A DNA stretch of 64,000 nucleotides, taken from NCBI RefSeq assembly GCF_000633395.1, contig NZ_AYMU01000004.1:310001-374000 (forward strand). The letters run 5' to 3'. The DNA is from Pseudomonas sp. PH1b (GTDB lineage: Bacteria; Pseudomonadota; Gammaproteobacteria; Pseudomonadales; Pseudomonadaceae). Within the stretch, counting starts at the first letter, position 1. Each line of letters starts with the position of its first letter. Positions 10,924 through 21,507 of this stretch are shown here, piece after piece. Both the position numbers and the translations under genes were made by a program. Below the pieces are notes generated by a model. The model saw only the letters and a list, made by a program, of their open reading frames with translations. It did not search any database and was not told where the DNA came from.

Positions 10924-12384
10924 TCAGAACAGGTGCAGCGCAGGTGCCTTTTCAGACTGCGGTTCGTTCTTCGCGGTCTGTTCGCTCCAGCCACCGCCGA
11001 GCGCCTTGTACAGATTGACGTCGCTGGTGAGCTGCGACAGGCGATCGGTGATCAGCGCCTGCTGGGCACTGAACAGCGAGCGCTGGGCGTCGAGGAAGGT
11101 CAGGTTGCTGTCGACCCCGATGCGATAGCGCCGCTCGGCCAGACGGTAGTAGTCCTGGTTGGCGTTGACGAAGTCACGCTGGGCCTGCAACTGCTGGTTG
11201 TAGGTCTGGCGTGCCGCCAAGCCATCGGAGACTTCCTGGAAGGCGGTCTGGATGGACTTCTCGTACTGCGCGACGCTGATGTCTTTCTGGATCTTCGAGT
11301 AGTCCAGGCTGGCGCGCAGGCTGCCGGCGTTGAAGATCGGCAGGTTGATCTGCGGCTGGAACAGCCAGGTGCCCGATCCACCCTTGAACAGGCCCGACAG
11401 GTCGGGACTCAAGGTCCCGGCATTGGCGGTCAGGCTGATGCTCGGGAAGAACGCCGCGCGCGCCGCGCCGATGTTGGCATTCGCCGCTTTGAGCTTGTAC
11501 TCGGCTTCGAGGATGTCCGGACGCCGTTGCAGCAGCTCCGACGGCAGGCCTGCTGGCAGGTCGCTCAGCAGGTCGGCCGCCAGGGGCTGGGCGGTTGGCA
11601 GGTTGGCCGGGATCGCCGTGCCCAGTAGCAGGGTCAGGCTGTTCTCGTCCTGGGCCACCTGGCGGGTGTAGCGCGCCAGTTGCACCCGGGCGTTTTCCAC
11701 CGAGGTCCGCGATTGGCTCAGGTCCAGGGCCGAAGCCACGCCGACTTCGTTGCTGCGCGAGGTCAGCCGGTAGCTTTCCTCGTAGGCACCGAGGGTGTCC
11801 TGGGTCAGTTTCAGCAGTTCCTTGTCGGCCTGCCAGGTCATGTAGGCGTTGGCCACGCTGGCCACCAGGCTGATCTGGGTGCTGCGACGGGCTTCTTCGC
11901 TGGAGAAGTAGGTCTGCAAGGCCTGCTCGCTCAAGCTGCGTACGCGACCGAACAGGTCCAGCTCATAGGCGCTGACGCCCACGGTGGCCGAGTACTGGCT
12001 GGTGATCCCGGCTTCGCCGGTCTGCGACATGCGTGCCGGAGTACGCTGGCGGCTGCCGCTGCCATTGGCCGATACCGCCGGGAACAGGTCCGCCCGCTGG
12101 ATCTGGTACTGCGCCGCATAGGCGTCGATGTTCAGCGCCGCTACCTTGAGGTCGCGGTTGTTTTCCAGAGCGGTCTGGATCAGCTGCTGCAGTGCCGGGT
12201 CATGGAAGAACTGCCGCCAGCCCTGTTCGGCGGCCGCCACGTTGGCGGCCTCCTTTGGCGAGTAGGCAGGGCCTTGGGGGAATTGCGCCGCCACCGGCGC
12301 TTCCGGGCGCTGATAATCCGGTATCAGCGAGCAACCACTTAGCGCGATGGCGGTGATTGCCAGGGAGAGTAGCGACTTGCTCAT
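10924..12384 (-). CDS. emhC: Outer membrane efflux lipoprotein of RND pump
   Basis: The outer-membrane channel (TolC/OprM/TtgC family) of a tripartite efflux pump, 486 residues. A lipoprotein signal peptide ends in ALSGCSL, giving the acylated Cys. Two OEP repeats with long helices follow; the motif [32 protein letters not shown] is split here as [12 protein letters not shown] and [16 protein letters not shown]. The start overlaps the stop of emhB by 4 bases, so it is the third gene of the operon. Confidence 0.92.
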   Translation of the reverse strand: MSKSLLSLAITAIALSGCSLIPDYQRPEAPVAAQFPQGPAYSPKEAANVAAAEQGWRQFFHDPALQQLIQTALENNRDLKVAALNIDAYAAQYQIQRADLFPAVSANGSGSRQRTPARMSQTGEAGITSQYSATVGVSAYELDLFGRVRSLSEQALQTYFSSEEARRSTQISLVASVANAYMTWQADKELLKLTQDTLGAYEESYRLTSRSNEVGVASALDLSQSRTSVENARVQLARYTRQVAQDENSLTLLLGTAIPANLPTAQPLAADLLSDLPAGLPSELLQRRPDILEAEYKLKAANANIGAARAAFFPSISLTANAGTLSPDLSGLFKGGSGTWLFQPQINLPIFNAGSLRASLDYSKIQKDISVAQYEKSIQTAFQEVSDGLAARQTYNQQLQAQRDFVNANQDYYRLAERRYRIGVDSNLTFLDAQRSLFSAQQALITDRLSQLTSDVNLYKALGGGWSEQTAKNEPQSEKAPALHLF

Positions 12385-15300
12385 TGGCCAGCCTCATTAG
12401 AAGTAGCAGTAGTTTCTGATTGGTCCGCTTTCCTGCGGCCCATGGAAGACACGGTGACGAAGAACAGCGGTACCCAGAAGATCGCCAGGATGGTTGCGGT
12501 GAGCATACCGCCGATCACCCCGGTACCGATCGCATGCTGGCTGCCCGAACCGGCGCCGCTGGAGACGGCCAGTGGCACGACCCCGAGGACGAAGGCCAGG
12601 GAAGTCATGATGATCGGCCGCAGACGCATGCGGCAGGCTTCCACCGCAGCGTCCACCAGGCTGCGGCCCTGCTCGTGCAGTTCCTTGGCGAACTCGACGA
12701 TCAGGATGGCGTTTTTCGCCGCCAGGCCGATGGTCACCAACAGCCCCACCTGGAAGTACACGTCGTTGGACAGGCCGCGCAGGCTGGTGGCCATCAGTGC
12801 ACCGATGATCCCCAGCGGAACCACCAGCATCACCGCGATCGGAATCGACCAGCTTTCATACAGCGCCGCCAGACACAGGAACACCATCAGCAGGGACAAG
12901 GCGTACAGCGCAGGTGCCTGGGAGCCCGACAGACGTTCCTCGTAGGACAGGCCGGTCCAGGAGATACCGACACCCGCCGGCAGCTTCGCGGCAAGCGCTT
13001 CGACTTCGGCCATGGCCTCACCGGTACTGTAGCCAGGGGCCGGGGCACCGAGGACTTCCATGGCTTCCACGCCGTTGTAACGGGCCAGCTTCGGTGAACC
13101 GTAGATCCACTCGCCCTTGGCGAAGGAGGAGAACGGCACCATGGTCCCGGCACTGTTGCGCACGTACCACTTCTTCAGGTCTTCCGGGCTCATCCGCGAG
13201 TTGTTCTGACCCTGGATGTAGACCTTCTTCACCCGGCCACGGTCGATGAAGTCGTTGACGTAGCTACTGCCCAGGGCAATCGACAGGGTGTTGTTGATGT
13301 CGGTCAGGGTCACGCCCAGGGCGCTGGCCTTCTCGTCATCGATTTCCAACTGGTACTGCGGTTCATCGTTCAGGCCGTTGGGGCGGACCTGGGACAGCAC
13401 CTTGCTCTGGGCCGCCATGCCGAGGAACTGGTTGCGCGCAGCCATCAGTTTCTCGTGGCCGATACCGGCACGGTCCTGGAGGAACACGTCGAAACCGGTG
13501 GCGTTACCCAACTCCAGTACGGCCGGAGGGGCGAAGGCGAACACCATCGCATCACGGAAGCTGAAGAAGTGTTGCTGGGCACGGGCCGCCAGGTTGAACA
13601 CGCTGTTTTCCGCGGAACGCTCGCCCCAAGGCTTGAGCATGATGAAGGCCATACCCGAGCTCTGGCCGCGACCGGCGAAGTTGAAGCCGTTCACGGTGAA
13701 CACCGAAGCCACGGTGTCCTTTTCCTTGTCCAGCAGGTAGGCGCGCATCTCGTCTACCACCACCTGGGTGCGTTCGGCACTGGAGCCGGCTGGAGTCTGT
13801 ACCTGGGCGAACAGTACACCCTGGTCTTCTTCCGGCAGGAACGCCGTCGGGATGCGGGTGAACAGCCAGATCATGCCGATGACGATCAGCACATAGGCCA
13901 GCAGGTACGGAACCTTGTGGCGCAGCATGTTGCCGACGCCGCGCTCGTAGCTCTTCACGCTGCGGTCGAAGGTGCGGTTGAACCAGCCGAAGAAGCCGCG
14001 CTTCTCGGTGGCGTGCTCGCCTTGTGGTACAGCCTTGAGCATGGTGGCGCACAGGGCCGGGGTGAAGATCAGGGCCACCAGTACCGACAGGGCCATGGCG
14101 GAAACCACGGTGATCGAGAACTGCTTGTAGATCACCCCGGTAGAGCCGCTGAAGAATGCCATCGGCAGCAGTACTGCGGACAGCACCAGGGCGATACCCA
14201 CCAGGGCTCCCTGGATCTGGCCCATGGATTTTTTCGTTGCTTCCTTGGGTGACAATCCTTCCTCGTGCATCACCCGTTCGACGTTCTCCACCACAACGAT
14301 GGCGTCGTCCACCAGCAAGCCGATGGCCAGTACCATGCCGAACATGGTCAGGGTGTTGATACTGAAGCCGGCCGCCGCGAGGATGCCGAAGGTCCCCAGC
14401 AGTACCACCGGCACCGTCATGGTGGTGATCACCGTGGCGCGGAAGTTCTGCAGGAACAGGAACATCACCAGGAACACCAGGACGATCGCTTCGACCAGGG
14501 TTTCAACCACACCCTTGATCGATTCGGTCACCACCGGCGTGGTGTCGTACGGGAATACCACCTTCATGCCTTGCGGGAAGAAGGGTTCCAGGTCCTTGAT
14601 GGTGTTGCGCAGAGCCTTGGCGGTGTCCAGGGCGTTGGCGCCGTTGGCCAGTTTCACTGCCAGACCGGAAGCCGGGCTGCCGTTGAACTGGGCGCTGATG
14701 GCGTAGTTCTCACCACCCAGGGCCACGTCAGCGACATCGCCCAGACGCACCTGGGAGCCGTCCTTGTTGACCTTCAGCAAGATTGCCTTGAACTGCTCGG
14801 CAGTCTGCAGGCGGGTCTTGCCGATGATGGTGGCGTTGAGCTGCTGGCCGGCCACGGCAGGCAAGCCGCCCAGTTGGCCGGACGACACCTGGACGTTCTG
14901 CGCGGCGACCGCGGTCTTCACGTCCACCGGGGTCAGGTTGAAGTTGTTCAGCTTGGCCGGGTCGAGCCAGATCCGCATGGCGTACTGGGCACCGAACACC
15001 TGGAAGTCACCCACGCCCGCGGTCCGCGAGATCGGGTCCTGCATGTTCGACACGATGTAGTTCGACAGGTCGTCCTTGGACATGCTGCCGTCCTCGGAAA
15101 CCACGCCGATCACCAACAGGAAGTTCTTCACCGCCTTGGTCACGCGGATACCCTGTTGCTGCACTTCTTGGGGCAGCAGCGGGGTGGCCAGGTTGAGCTT
15201 GTTCTGGACCTGAACCTGCGCGGTGTCCGAGTTGGTGCCTTGCTCGAAGGTCGCGGTGATGGTCATGCTGCCGTCGGAGTTACTTTCCGAGGACACGTAA

Positions 15301-15527
15301 CGCAGGTTGTCGATACCGTTGAGTTGCTGCTCGATCACCTGGACCACGGTGTCCTGCACGGTCTGTGCAGAGGCGCCGGGGTAGGTCACGGAGATCGCGA
15401 TCGCCGGTGGAGCGATGCTCGGGTATTGGTTGATCGGCAATTTGAGGATCGATAGAGCCCCGACCAACATGATCACCAGGGCGATTACCCAGGCGAAGAT
15501 CGGACGGTCGATAAAAAATTTCGACAT
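12381..15527 (-). CDS. emhB: RND multidrug efflux transporter, inner membrane subunit
   Basis: A 1048-residue hydrophobe/amphiphile RND transporter (AcrB/MexB/TtgB family). It starts with the typical [21 protein letters not shown], has the paired proton-relay aspartates in [16 protein letters not shown] of helix 4, and 12 membrane helices with two large periplasmic loops. It exports solvents, dyes, aromatic hydrocarbons and antibiotics using the proton gradient. It lies three bases after emhA. Confidence 0.95.
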   Translation of the reverse strand: MSKFFIDRPIFAWVIALVIMLVGALSILKLPINQYPSIAPPAIAISVTYPGASAQTVQDTVVQVIEQQLNGIDNLRYVSSESNSDGSMTITATFEQGTNSDTAQVQVQNKLNLATPLLPQEVQQQGIRVTKAVKNFLLVIGVVSEDGSMSKDDLSNYIVSNMQDPISRTAGVGDFQVFGAQYAMRIWLDPAKLNNFNLTPVDVKTAVAAQNVQVSSGQLGGLPAVAGQQLNATIIGKTRLQTAEQFKAILLKVNKDGSQVRLGDVADVALGGENYAISAQFNGSPASGLAVKLANGANALDTAKALRNTIKDLEPFFPQGMKVVFPYDTTPVVTESIKGVVETLVEAIVLVFLVMFLFLQNFRATVITTMTVPVVLLGTFGILAAAGFSINTLTMFGMVLAIGLLVDDAIVVVENVERVMHEEGLSPKEATKKSMGQIQGALVGIALVLSAVLLPMAFFSGSTGVIYKQFSITVVSAMALSVLVALIFTPALCATMLKAVPQGEHATEKRGFFGWFNRTFDRSVKSYERGVGNMLRHKVPYLLAYVLIVIGMIWLFTRIPTAFLPEEDQGVLFAQVQTPAGSSAERTQVVVDEMRAYLLDKEKDTVASVFTVNGFNFAGRGQSSGMAFIMLKPWGERSAENSVFNLAARAQQHFFSFRDAMVFAFAPPAVLELGNATGFDVFLQDRAGIGHEKLMAARNQFLGMAAQSKVLSQVRPNGLNDEPQYQLEIDDEKASALGVTLTDINNTLSIALGSSYVNDFIDRGRVKKVYIQGQNNSRMSPEDLKKWYVRNSAGTMVPFSSFAKGEWIYGSPKLARYNGVEAMEVLGAPAPGYSTGEAMAEVEALAAKLPAGVGISWTGLSYEERLSGSQAPALYALSLLMVFLCLAALYESWSIPIAVMLVVPLGIIGALMATSLRGLSNDVYFQVGLLVTIGLAAKNAILIVEFAKELHEQGRSLVDAAVEACRMRLRPIIMTSLAFVLGVVPLAVSSGAGSGSQHAIGTGVIGGMLTATILAIFWVPLFFVTVSSMGRRKADQSETTATSNEAGQ

Positions 15528-15530
15528 GGT

Positions 15531-16688
15531 TTACTCCCCTTTGCCGCCTGCAGCTTTGTCAGTTGCCTGTGCAGGGGCCGGGTTCTTCGCTGAAACATTG
15601 GTGGCTTCGGTAGCCTTGACTTCAACGCCAGGCTTGACGAACTGCAGGCCTTCGGTGATCAGGCGGTCGCCGGCCTTGAGGCCGTCTTCCACCAGCCACT
15701 GGGTACCCACGGTACGGCTGGCCTTGAGCTGGCGCAGTTCGACCTTGTTGTCCGGGCCGACTACCAGGGCGGTTGGCGTGCCCTTGAGGTCACGGGTCAC
15801 GCCTTGCTGCGGAGCCAGGATCGCCGCGCTGTTGACACCGGCTTGCAGCTGGGCGTGCACGAACATGCCCGGCAGCAGGGTGTGCTCAGGGTTCGGGAAC
15901 ACCGCGCGCAGGGTCACCGAGCCGGTGGTTTCATCCACCGAAACTTCGGAGAACTCCAACTTGCCGTCGAGCTTGTACTGGCTGCCGTCTTCCAGGGTCA
16001 GCTTGACCTTGGCGGCGTTGTCGCCAACTTTCTGCAGGCGGCCGCTTTCCAGCTCGCGGCGCAGTTCCAGCAGTTCTACCGAGGATTGGGTGACGTCGAC
16101 GTAGATCGGATCCAACTGCTGGATCACCGCCATGGCATCGGCCTGGCCGTTGCTGACCAGGGCACCTTCGGTCACCGAGGAACGGCCGATACGGCCGGTC
16201 AGTGGCGACAGCACCTTGGTGTAGCGCAGGTTGATCTGGGCGGTTTGCAGGGAGGCTTCCGACTGCAGGCGATTGGCGACTGCGGTGTCGTATTCCTGAC
16301 GGCTCACGGCCTGCTCATTGACCAATTGCTTGTAGCGATCGGAAATCGACTTGGTCGATTGCAGGTTGGCCTCGGCACTCTTGAGCGTGGCGGCATAGAC
16401 CGACGGATCGATCTGATACAGCTGCTGGCCTTCCTTGACGTCTCCACCTTCCTTGAACAGGCGCTTGAGAATGATCCCGTTTACCTGAGGGCGAACTTCG
16501 GCGATGCGGAACGCGGTGGTCCGGCCCGGGAGTTCGGAAGTCAAGGTAAAGGCTTGTGGTTGCAGGGTGACGACGCCGACCTGAGGGGCTTGAGGGGCTG
16601 GCGCCGCCTCTTCCTTTTTACATCCGCTGAGCAGCGATGCCAGGGCGACGGCAGTGACCAGAGCGGTAACAGCTGGCTTGAATTGCAT
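15531..16688 (-). CDS. emhA: RND efflux periplasmic adaptor
   Basis: Membrane fusion protein linking EmhB to EmhC. The start chosen at 16688 (MQFKPAVTALV) gives 385 residues and a lipoprotein signal ending LLSGCKK; a longer frame to 16724 adds 12 residues before the signal and is unlikely. Lipoyl/barrel-sandwich segments (FKEGGDVKEGQQLYQID) and the alpha-hairpin are visible. First gene of the operon and the one next to the repressor operator. Confidence 0.92.
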   Translation of the reverse strand: MQFKPAVTALVTAVALASLLSGCKKEEAAPAPQAPQVGVVTLQPQAFTLTSELPGRTTAFRIAEVRPQVNGIILKRLFKEGGDVKEGQQLYQIDPSVYAATLKSAEANLQSTKSISDRYKQLVNEQAVSRQEYDTAVANRLQSEASLQTAQINLRYTKVLSPLTGRIGRSSVTEGALVSNGQADAMAVIQQLDPIYVDVTQSSVELLELRRELESGRLQKVGDNAAKVKLTLEDGSQYKLDGKLEFSEVSVDETTGSVTLRAVFPNPEHTLLPGMFVHAQLQAGVNSAAILAPQQGVTRDLKGTPTALVVGPDNKVELRQLKASRTVGTQWLVEDGLKAGDRLITEGLQFVKPGVEVKATEATNVSAKNPAPAQATDKAAGGKGE

Positions 16689-16775
16689 GTAGATCCTCGG
16701 GTCAGGCACGCGTGATGCGCACAAGAAAAGTGGAAGGGTAAAAAGAGTCGGCTGAGTGGATAAGTAGCTTGCTAA

Positions 16776-16810
16776 GGAATATACTTACGTTCATGGTTGT
16801 TTGTAAATAC
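16776..16810. promoter_or_regulatory. EmhR/TtgR operator in the divergent emhA-emhR promoter region
   Basis: On the minus strand the block reads GTATTTACAAACAACCATGA then ACGTAAGTATATTCC. This differs at only one or two positions from the TtgR operator of P. putida ttgABC as I recall it. It lies between emhA (start 16688) and emhR (start 16954), so a repressor bound here would control both genes. Confidence 0.88.
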
Positions 16811-16953
16811 CCTGGCGGCGTACCCATCCGGTTACAGAAGCCCCTGTAGGTGTTGAATTGTAGGCTGGGCAAACGGCACTTGAGATGCCGTTCCATATTT
16901 ATTCAGAAGGTCTTCACGCATCGCTGAAAGATCCTGATCGAGGTTTTACTGCC

Positions 16954-17586
16954 ATGGTCCGTCGTACCAAAGAGGAAGCTCAAGAAACCCGCAGCCAGAT
17001 TCTCGAGGCGGCCGAAAAGGCCTTTTACGAGCGGGGTGTGGCGCGTACCACCCTGGCCGACATTGCGGCGCTGGCGGGGGTCACACGGGGTGCTATCTAT
17101 TGGCACTTCAGTAACAAGGCTGATCTGGTGCAAGCCATGCTCGACAGCTTGCGCGAGCCTTTGGACGAGATGGCCAAGGCCAGTGAAAATGTAGATGAGA
17201 TGGACCCATTGGGCTGGATGCGCAAACTGCTCATTCATTTGTTCCATCAAGTTGCGCTGGATCCGAAGACCCGGCGCATTAATGAGATTCTGTTTCATAA
17301 GTGCGAATTCACCGATGAAATGTGCGACCTGCGTCGTCAGCGTCGCGTGGCCAGCCTGGATTGCAACGTGCATATCGAGTTGGGGCTGCGCAATGCAGTG
17401 AATCGTGGGCAGCTACCGGCAAACCTCGACACCGCCCGGGCGGCCATCAGTCTGCATGCCTTTATCGACGGCATGCTCTACCAATGGCTGCTGGCGCCCG
17501 ATAGCTTCGCTCTGAATACCGAGGCAGAGCGCTGGATCGATATCGGGCTGGACATGCTGCGCCTGAGTCCCAGCCTTCGTCATTAA
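16954..17586 (+). CDS. emhR: TetR-family repressor of the EmhABC pump
   Basis: A 210-residue TetR-family regulator, close to TtgR/EmhR/AcrR. The N-terminal helix-turn-helix is in residues 10-60 ([27 protein letters not shown]), and the helical ligand pocket follows. It is divergent from emhABC with a recognisable operator between them; effector binding (flavonoids, antibiotics) releases the repressor in homologues. The start at 16954 gives [10 protein letters not shown], typical of the family; an upstream open extension is not conserved-looking. Confidence 0.93.
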   Translation: MVRRTKEEAQETRSQILEAAEKAFYERGVARTTLADIAALAGVTRGAIYWHFSNKADLVQAMLDSLREPLDEMAKASENVDEMDPLGWMRKLLIHLFHQVALDPKTRRINEILFHKCEFTDEMCDLRRQRRVASLDCNVHIELGLRNAVNRGQLPANLDTARAAISLHAFIDGMLYQWLLAPDSFALNTEAERWIDIGLDMLRLSPSLRH

Positions 17587-17748
17587 GACAACATGCGTAA
17601 TTGAGTCAACTTATGTCAACATTTAAGGCGAACCGGGATCCCTCCGTTGATCGCCTGATTACGACGGGGTGCTTTTATATACGGGCTGGTTCTATCTTGA
17701 TAGGTAGCGAGCTACGTATTTTGTAGGGAATTTGTGTCGAGTGTGTGA

Positions 17749-18633
17749 ATGAGTGTGAGCCCCTCACCGTTCAATGGCGCCGAGCAACCGATCAAGGGCA
17801 TCGCCTTGATCTGCCTGGCGGTTCTGCTCTTCGCCAGCCACGACACGCTGTCCAAGTATCTGTCGGCGTTTTATCCGATTGTCATGGTTGTATGGGCCCG
17901 GTATGTGGTGCATACCCTGTTGATGCTGGTGGTGTTCGTGCCCCGCAGCGGTTTCTCCGCGGTGGTGCGGACCAAGCGTCCCGGCCTGCAATTGCTCCGC
18001 GCCCTGTGCCTGATCGGCACCAGCCTGTTGTTCACCACCGGCCTGCGCTATATCCCCCTGGCAGAAGCCACCGCCGTCAATTTCCTGGCCCCCTTGCTGG
18101 TCACGGCCCTGTCCGTGCCGCTCTTGGGCGAGCGGGTCAGTCGCGCGCAGTGGCTGGCGGTGCTGGCGGGGTTTGCCGGGGTGCTGATCGTGGTGCGTCC
18201 CGGTGGCGCGTTGTTCACGCCGGCGATCTTGCTGCCACTGGGCTCTGCATTGTGTTTTGGCTTCTATCAGTTGCTCACGCGCAAACTCAGTGGCGTCGAC
18301 AGCCCGACCACCAGCAACTTCCTCACCGGGATCTTCAACAGCTTGATCATGAGTGCGTTGCTGCCGTTCTTCTGGAGCACGCCGACCCTGGTTCACGGCC
18401 TGTTCATGATTGGCCTGGGCACCTGCGGCATGCTGGGCCACATGCTGTTGACCCAGGCTTTTCGCCACGCCGCGCCGGCAATGCTGGCGCCCTTCAGCTA
18501 TGGGCAGATCCTGTTTGCCGGGATGTACGGCTACCTTATTTTCGACCACACCCCCGACAGCTACGGCCTTGTCGGTATCGCGGTGATCTGCTTCAGTGGG
18601 CTGGCGGTGGCGTGGGCCCAGCGCAAGCGCTGA
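17749..18633 (+). CDS. EamA/DMT-family transporter
   Basis: A 294-residue inner membrane protein with ten predicted helices in two EamA repeats. The first repeat shows FASHDTLSKYL and the second SALCFGFYQLLTRKLSG. Members export amino acids or other metabolites; the substrate cannot be read here. Apparently monocistronic, 162 bases after emhR. That gap shows no clear site. Confidence 0.85.
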   Translation: MSVSPSPFNGAEQPIKGIALICLAVLLFASHDTLSKYLSAFYPIVMVVWARYVVHTLLMLVVFVPRSGFSAVVRTKRPGLQLLRALCLIGTSLLFTTGLRYIPLAEATAVNFLAPLLVTALSVPLLGERVSRAQWLAVLAGFAGVLIVVRPGGALFTPAILLPLGSALCFGFYQLLTRKLSGVDSPTTSNFLTGIFNSLIMSALLPFFWSTPTLVHGLFMIGLGTCGMLGHMLLTQAFRHAAPAMLAPFSYGQILFAGMYGYLIFDHTPDSYGLVGIAVICFSGLAVAWAQRKR

Positions 18634-18733
18634 TCCGGCTGTTCGCCAGCAATCTGACGTGGGCTGCAGGATTCCAGGCATGGCCGGCGGCATATCGCTG
18701 GCGCAGGCAAGAAGACCCCCTCAAAAAAGGCCA

Positions 18734-18765
18734 TAAAAAAGCCCCGGCTCAAGTGAGCCGAGGCG
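18734..18765 (-). terminator. Intrinsic terminator after xenB
   Basis: On the minus strand GCCTCGGCTC, a short loop, GAGCCGGGGC and TTTTTTATGG follow the xenB stop. It may also stop plus-strand transcription from the DMT gene, though with a weaker T-run. Confidence 0.8.
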
Positions 18766-18785
18766 TTTGGCTTGCAGGTGCAGGC

Positions 18786-19835
18786 TTACAGCGTCGGGTA
18801 GTCGATGTAGCCGACCGGGCCCTTGGCGTAGAAGGTTTCCGGATGTGCATCGTTCAGCGCAGCGCCGGCCTTGAGGCGGGCCGGCAGGTCCGGGTTGGCG
18901 ATGAAGGGCACGCCGAACGCCACCGCGTCGGCCTTGCCGCTGGCCAGCCAGGCATTGGCGCTGTCCTTGGTGAAACGCTCGTTGGCGATGTAGGGGCCGC
19001 CGAAGGCCGCTTTCAGTTGTGGGCCCAGGCTGTCGGCGCCTTCCTTTTCCCGGGAGCAGATAAACGCGATGCCGCGCTTGCCCAGTTCACGGGCCACGTA
19101 GGTGAAGGTTTCCGCCAGGTTGTCATCGCCCATGTCGTGGGAGTCGGCCCGTGGCGCCAGGTGCACGCCAACCCGGCCGGCGCCCCAGATCTCGATGGCC
19201 GCGTCGGTGACTTCCAGCAGCAGGCGGGCACGGTTCTCCAGAGAGCCACCGTACTGGTCGGTGCGCTGGTTGGTGCTGCTCTGCAGGAACTGGTCCAGCA
19301 GGTAGCCGTTGGCACCGTGGATTTCCACACCGTCGAAACCGGCGGCCTTGGCGTTTTCCGCACCGACCCGATAGGCATCGACGATATCGGCGATCTCGGC
19401 AGTCTCCAGGGCCCGCGGAGTGGGGTAGTCGGCCATTGGGCGCACCAGGCTGACATGGCCCTTGGGCTGGATGGCGCTGGGCGCTACCGGGGTATCACCG
19501 TCGAGGTACGACGGGTGGGAGATTCGCCCGACGTGCCACAGTTGCAGGAAGATCTTGCCGCCGGCGCCGTGCACGGCCTTGGTCACGTTGGCCCAGCCAC
19601 GCACCTGGTCGTTGGACCAGATGCCGGGCGTGTCCGGGTAGCCCACGCCCATGGGCGTTACCGACGTGGCTTCGCTGAGGATCAGGCCGGCTGAGGCGCG
19701 TTGCACGTAGTACTCGGCCATCAGTGCGTTGGGCACGCGACCGGCATCGGCGCGGCAGCGGGTCAGCGGGGCCATGATGATGCGGTTGGCCAGTTCGAGG
19801 TCGCCAAGTTTGATCGGATCGAAAAGAGTCGTCAT
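18786..19835 (-). CDS. xenB: Old Yellow Enzyme-family alkene/xenobiotic reductase, XenB-like
   Basis: FMN-dependent NAD(P)H reductase of 349 residues, the length of XenB of P. fluorescens. It reduces activated C=C bonds and nitro compounds. The flavin barrel begins LFDPIKLGDLELANRIIMAPLTRCRA, and the ligand-binding His/Asn pair lies in EIHGANGYLLDQFLQ. The start at 19835 (MTTLFDPIKL) is preceded by AGAAGG; the longer frame to 19895 overlaps the upstream MFS gene. Third gene of an ArsR-MFS-reductase operon. Confidence 0.88.
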   Translation of the reverse strand: MTTLFDPIKLGDLELANRIIMAPLTRCRADAGRVPNALMAEYYVQRASAGLILSEATSVTPMGVGYPDTPGIWSNDQVRGWANVTKAVHGAGGKIFLQLWHVGRISHPSYLDGDTPVAPSAIQPKGHVSLVRPMADYPTPRALETAEIADIVDAYRVGAENAKAAGFDGVEIHGANGYLLDQFLQSSTNQRTDQYGGSLENRARLLLEVTDAAIEIWGAGRVGVHLAPRADSHDMGDDNLAETFTYVARELGKRGIAFICSREKEGADSLGPQLKAAFGGPYIANERFTKDSANAWLASGKADAVAFGVPFIANPDLPARLKAGAALNDAHPETFYAKGPVGYIDYPTL

Positions 19836-19866
19836 GGAATGCAGCCTTCTATAAAGGAGGAACGGA

Positions 19867-21033
19867 TCAGTGGGTCGCAGTAGCCAGCTCGGCATTGCCG
19901 CCCTGGCGGAAAGTGATCAGGGTCACCAGCAGGGCGAGGATCGCCAGGGCCGCAGCCGCCAGTGGCACGCTGGTCAGGCCGAAGCCATGGGCAATGACGC
20001 TGCCGCCGACCCAGGCGCCGAGGGCGTTGCCGATGTTGAAGGCGCCGATATTCAGGGTCGAAACCAGGTTCGGCGCGGCCTTGCCGAAGGTCACCACATT
20101 AACCTGCAGGGCCGGCACCGCCGCGAAGGAAGCAGTGGCCCAGAGGAACAGGGTGATCTCCGTGGGGATCAGCGCGACGCTGGTCCAGGTCAGCACCGTG
20201 GAAACCACGGCCATGGCCGCGAACACGCCGATCAGGGTGGCACCCAGGCGCTTGTCCGCCAGCTTGCCGCCGAGGATGTTGCCCAGGGTCAGGCCCAGGC
20301 CGATCAACAGCAGGGTCCAGGTCACGCCCTTGGGCGAAACCCCGGTGACATCACCGAGCAGCGGTGCAACGTAAGTGAAGAGGGTGAACATCGAGGCGGC
20401 GAACAGCGCGGTCATGCTCAGGGACAACCAGATCCCGGCGCCCTTGAGGGCTGCGAGCTCCGAGCGCATGTCGAGTTTTTCCTCGTCACGCTTGGCCGGC
20501 AGGAAACGCACCAGGCCGATCAGTGCGATCACCCCGATGAGCGTCACCGCCCAGAAGGTCGAGCGCCAGCCGGCTTCCTGGCCCAGGGCGGTGCCCAGGG
20601 GCACGCCGAGCACATTGGCCAGGGTCAGGCCGGTGAACATCAATGCCACGGCCGAAGCGCGCTTGTTGGCGGGCACCAGGCCCGCGGCGACCACCGATCC
20701 GATACCGAAGAAGGCACCGTGGCACAGCGCGGTGATCACCCGTGCGAACATCAGCACGTTGTAGTCACTGGCCAGTGCACACAGCAGGTTGCCGACAATG
20801 AAAATTCCCATCAGCGCCACCAGGGCCGCCTTGCGTGGCAGGCGGGCAGTGGCCAGGGCCATGAACGGCGCGCCGATGGCGACCCCCAGGGCATAGCCGG
20901 TGACCAGCCAGCCGGCGCCGGGAATCGATACCCCGAGGTCCGCCGCCACATCGGGCAACAGGCCCATGATGACGAACTCGGTGGTGCCGATGGCGAAGGC
21001 GCTCAGGGCCAGGATGATGAGTGAAAGGGGCAT
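19867..21033 (-). CDS. MFS transporter, AraJ/YdhP-like
   Basis: A 388-residue 12-helix major facilitator of the drug:H+ antiporter type, beginning MPLSLIILALSAFAIGTTEF and having LATARLPRKAALV in the first intracellular loop. Members of this branch export drugs or sugars. It lies 18 bases after the ArsR gene and 31 bases before xenB, suggesting joint induction by an electrophile. Confidence 0.85.
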   Translation of the reverse strand: MPLSLIILALSAFAIGTTEFVIMGLLPDVAADLGVSIPGAGWLVTGYALGVAIGAPFMALATARLPRKAALVALMGIFIVGNLLCALASDYNVLMFARVITALCHGAFFGIGSVVAAGLVPANKRASAVALMFTGLTLANVLGVPLGTALGQEAGWRSTFWAVTLIGVIALIGLVRFLPAKRDEEKLDMRSELAALKGAGIWLSLSMTALFAASMFTLFTYVAPLLGDVTGVSPKGVTWTLLLIGLGLTLGNILGGKLADKRLGATLIGVFAAMAVVSTVLTWTSVALIPTEITLFLWATASFAAVPALQVNVVTFGKAAPNLVSTLNIGAFNIGNALGAWVGGSVIAHGFGLTSVPLAAAALAILALLVTLITFRQGGNAELATATH

Positions 21034-21051
21034 TGTCGGGTCCTTGTCAGA

Positions 21052-21354
21052 TCAGAGCTGTTGGCTCATTTGCACGAGGAACTGCTGAATGGTTTCCTCG
21101 TTGCGTTTGAAAAAATGCCATTGGCCGACTTTGCGGCTGCTGATCAGGCCTGCACGTTGCAGGGTGGCAAGGTGGGCGGAGACGGTCGACTGCGACAAGC
21201 CGCAGCGTTGATCGATCTGCCCGGCGCAGACACCGTGCTCATTGCTGTGAGCCTGATCGGGAAATTCGACAGTCGGGTCTTTCAGCCAGTGCAGGATTTC
21301 TCTGCGTACCGGATGAGCCAGGGCTTTTATTATTTCGTCGAGGTCGAGGGACAT
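21052..21354 (-). CDS. ArsR-family winged-helix regulator
   Basis: A 100-residue helix-turn-helix protein with the ArsR core ALAHPVRREILHWLK and recognition helix SQSTVSAHLATLQRAGL. It has two cysteines (GVCAG and DQRCGLS) flanking the recognition region but not the ELCVCDL metal motif, so an electrophile or redox sensor is as likely as a metal sensor. First gene of the operon with the MFS transporter and xenB, and probably its autorepressor. Confidence 0.85.
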   Translation of the reverse strand: MSLDLDEIIKALAHPVRREILHWLKDPTVEFPDQAHSNEHGVCAGQIDQRCGLSQSTVSAHLATLQRAGLISSRKVGQWHFFKRNEETIQQFLVQMSQQL

Positions 21355-21382
21355 GGCGGTGCTCGGTTTCCGTAAAACGTTG

Positions 21383-21481
21383 TATCGCGATGAGGCGAAA
21401 TTTAAATCGTTATTTCGCGATATACCAATATGATTTTGATCTTAACTCATTACTTATCGGAATATCGGGTTATAACGATAT
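21383..21481. promoter_or_regulatory. Dyad elements before the ArsR operon
   Basis: TATCGCGA (21383-21390) and TCGCGATA (21415-21422) form an inverted pair just upstream of the ArsR start at 21354. A second dyad ATATCGGGTTATAACGATAT occupies 21462-21481, before the divergent acpH-like gene. The shared ATATCG/CGATAT core suggests a common binding protein, most simply the ArsR regulator. Confidence 0.55.
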
Positions 21482-21507
21482 GTTGAGCGCGGTGCTAAAC
21501 TGCGCCG

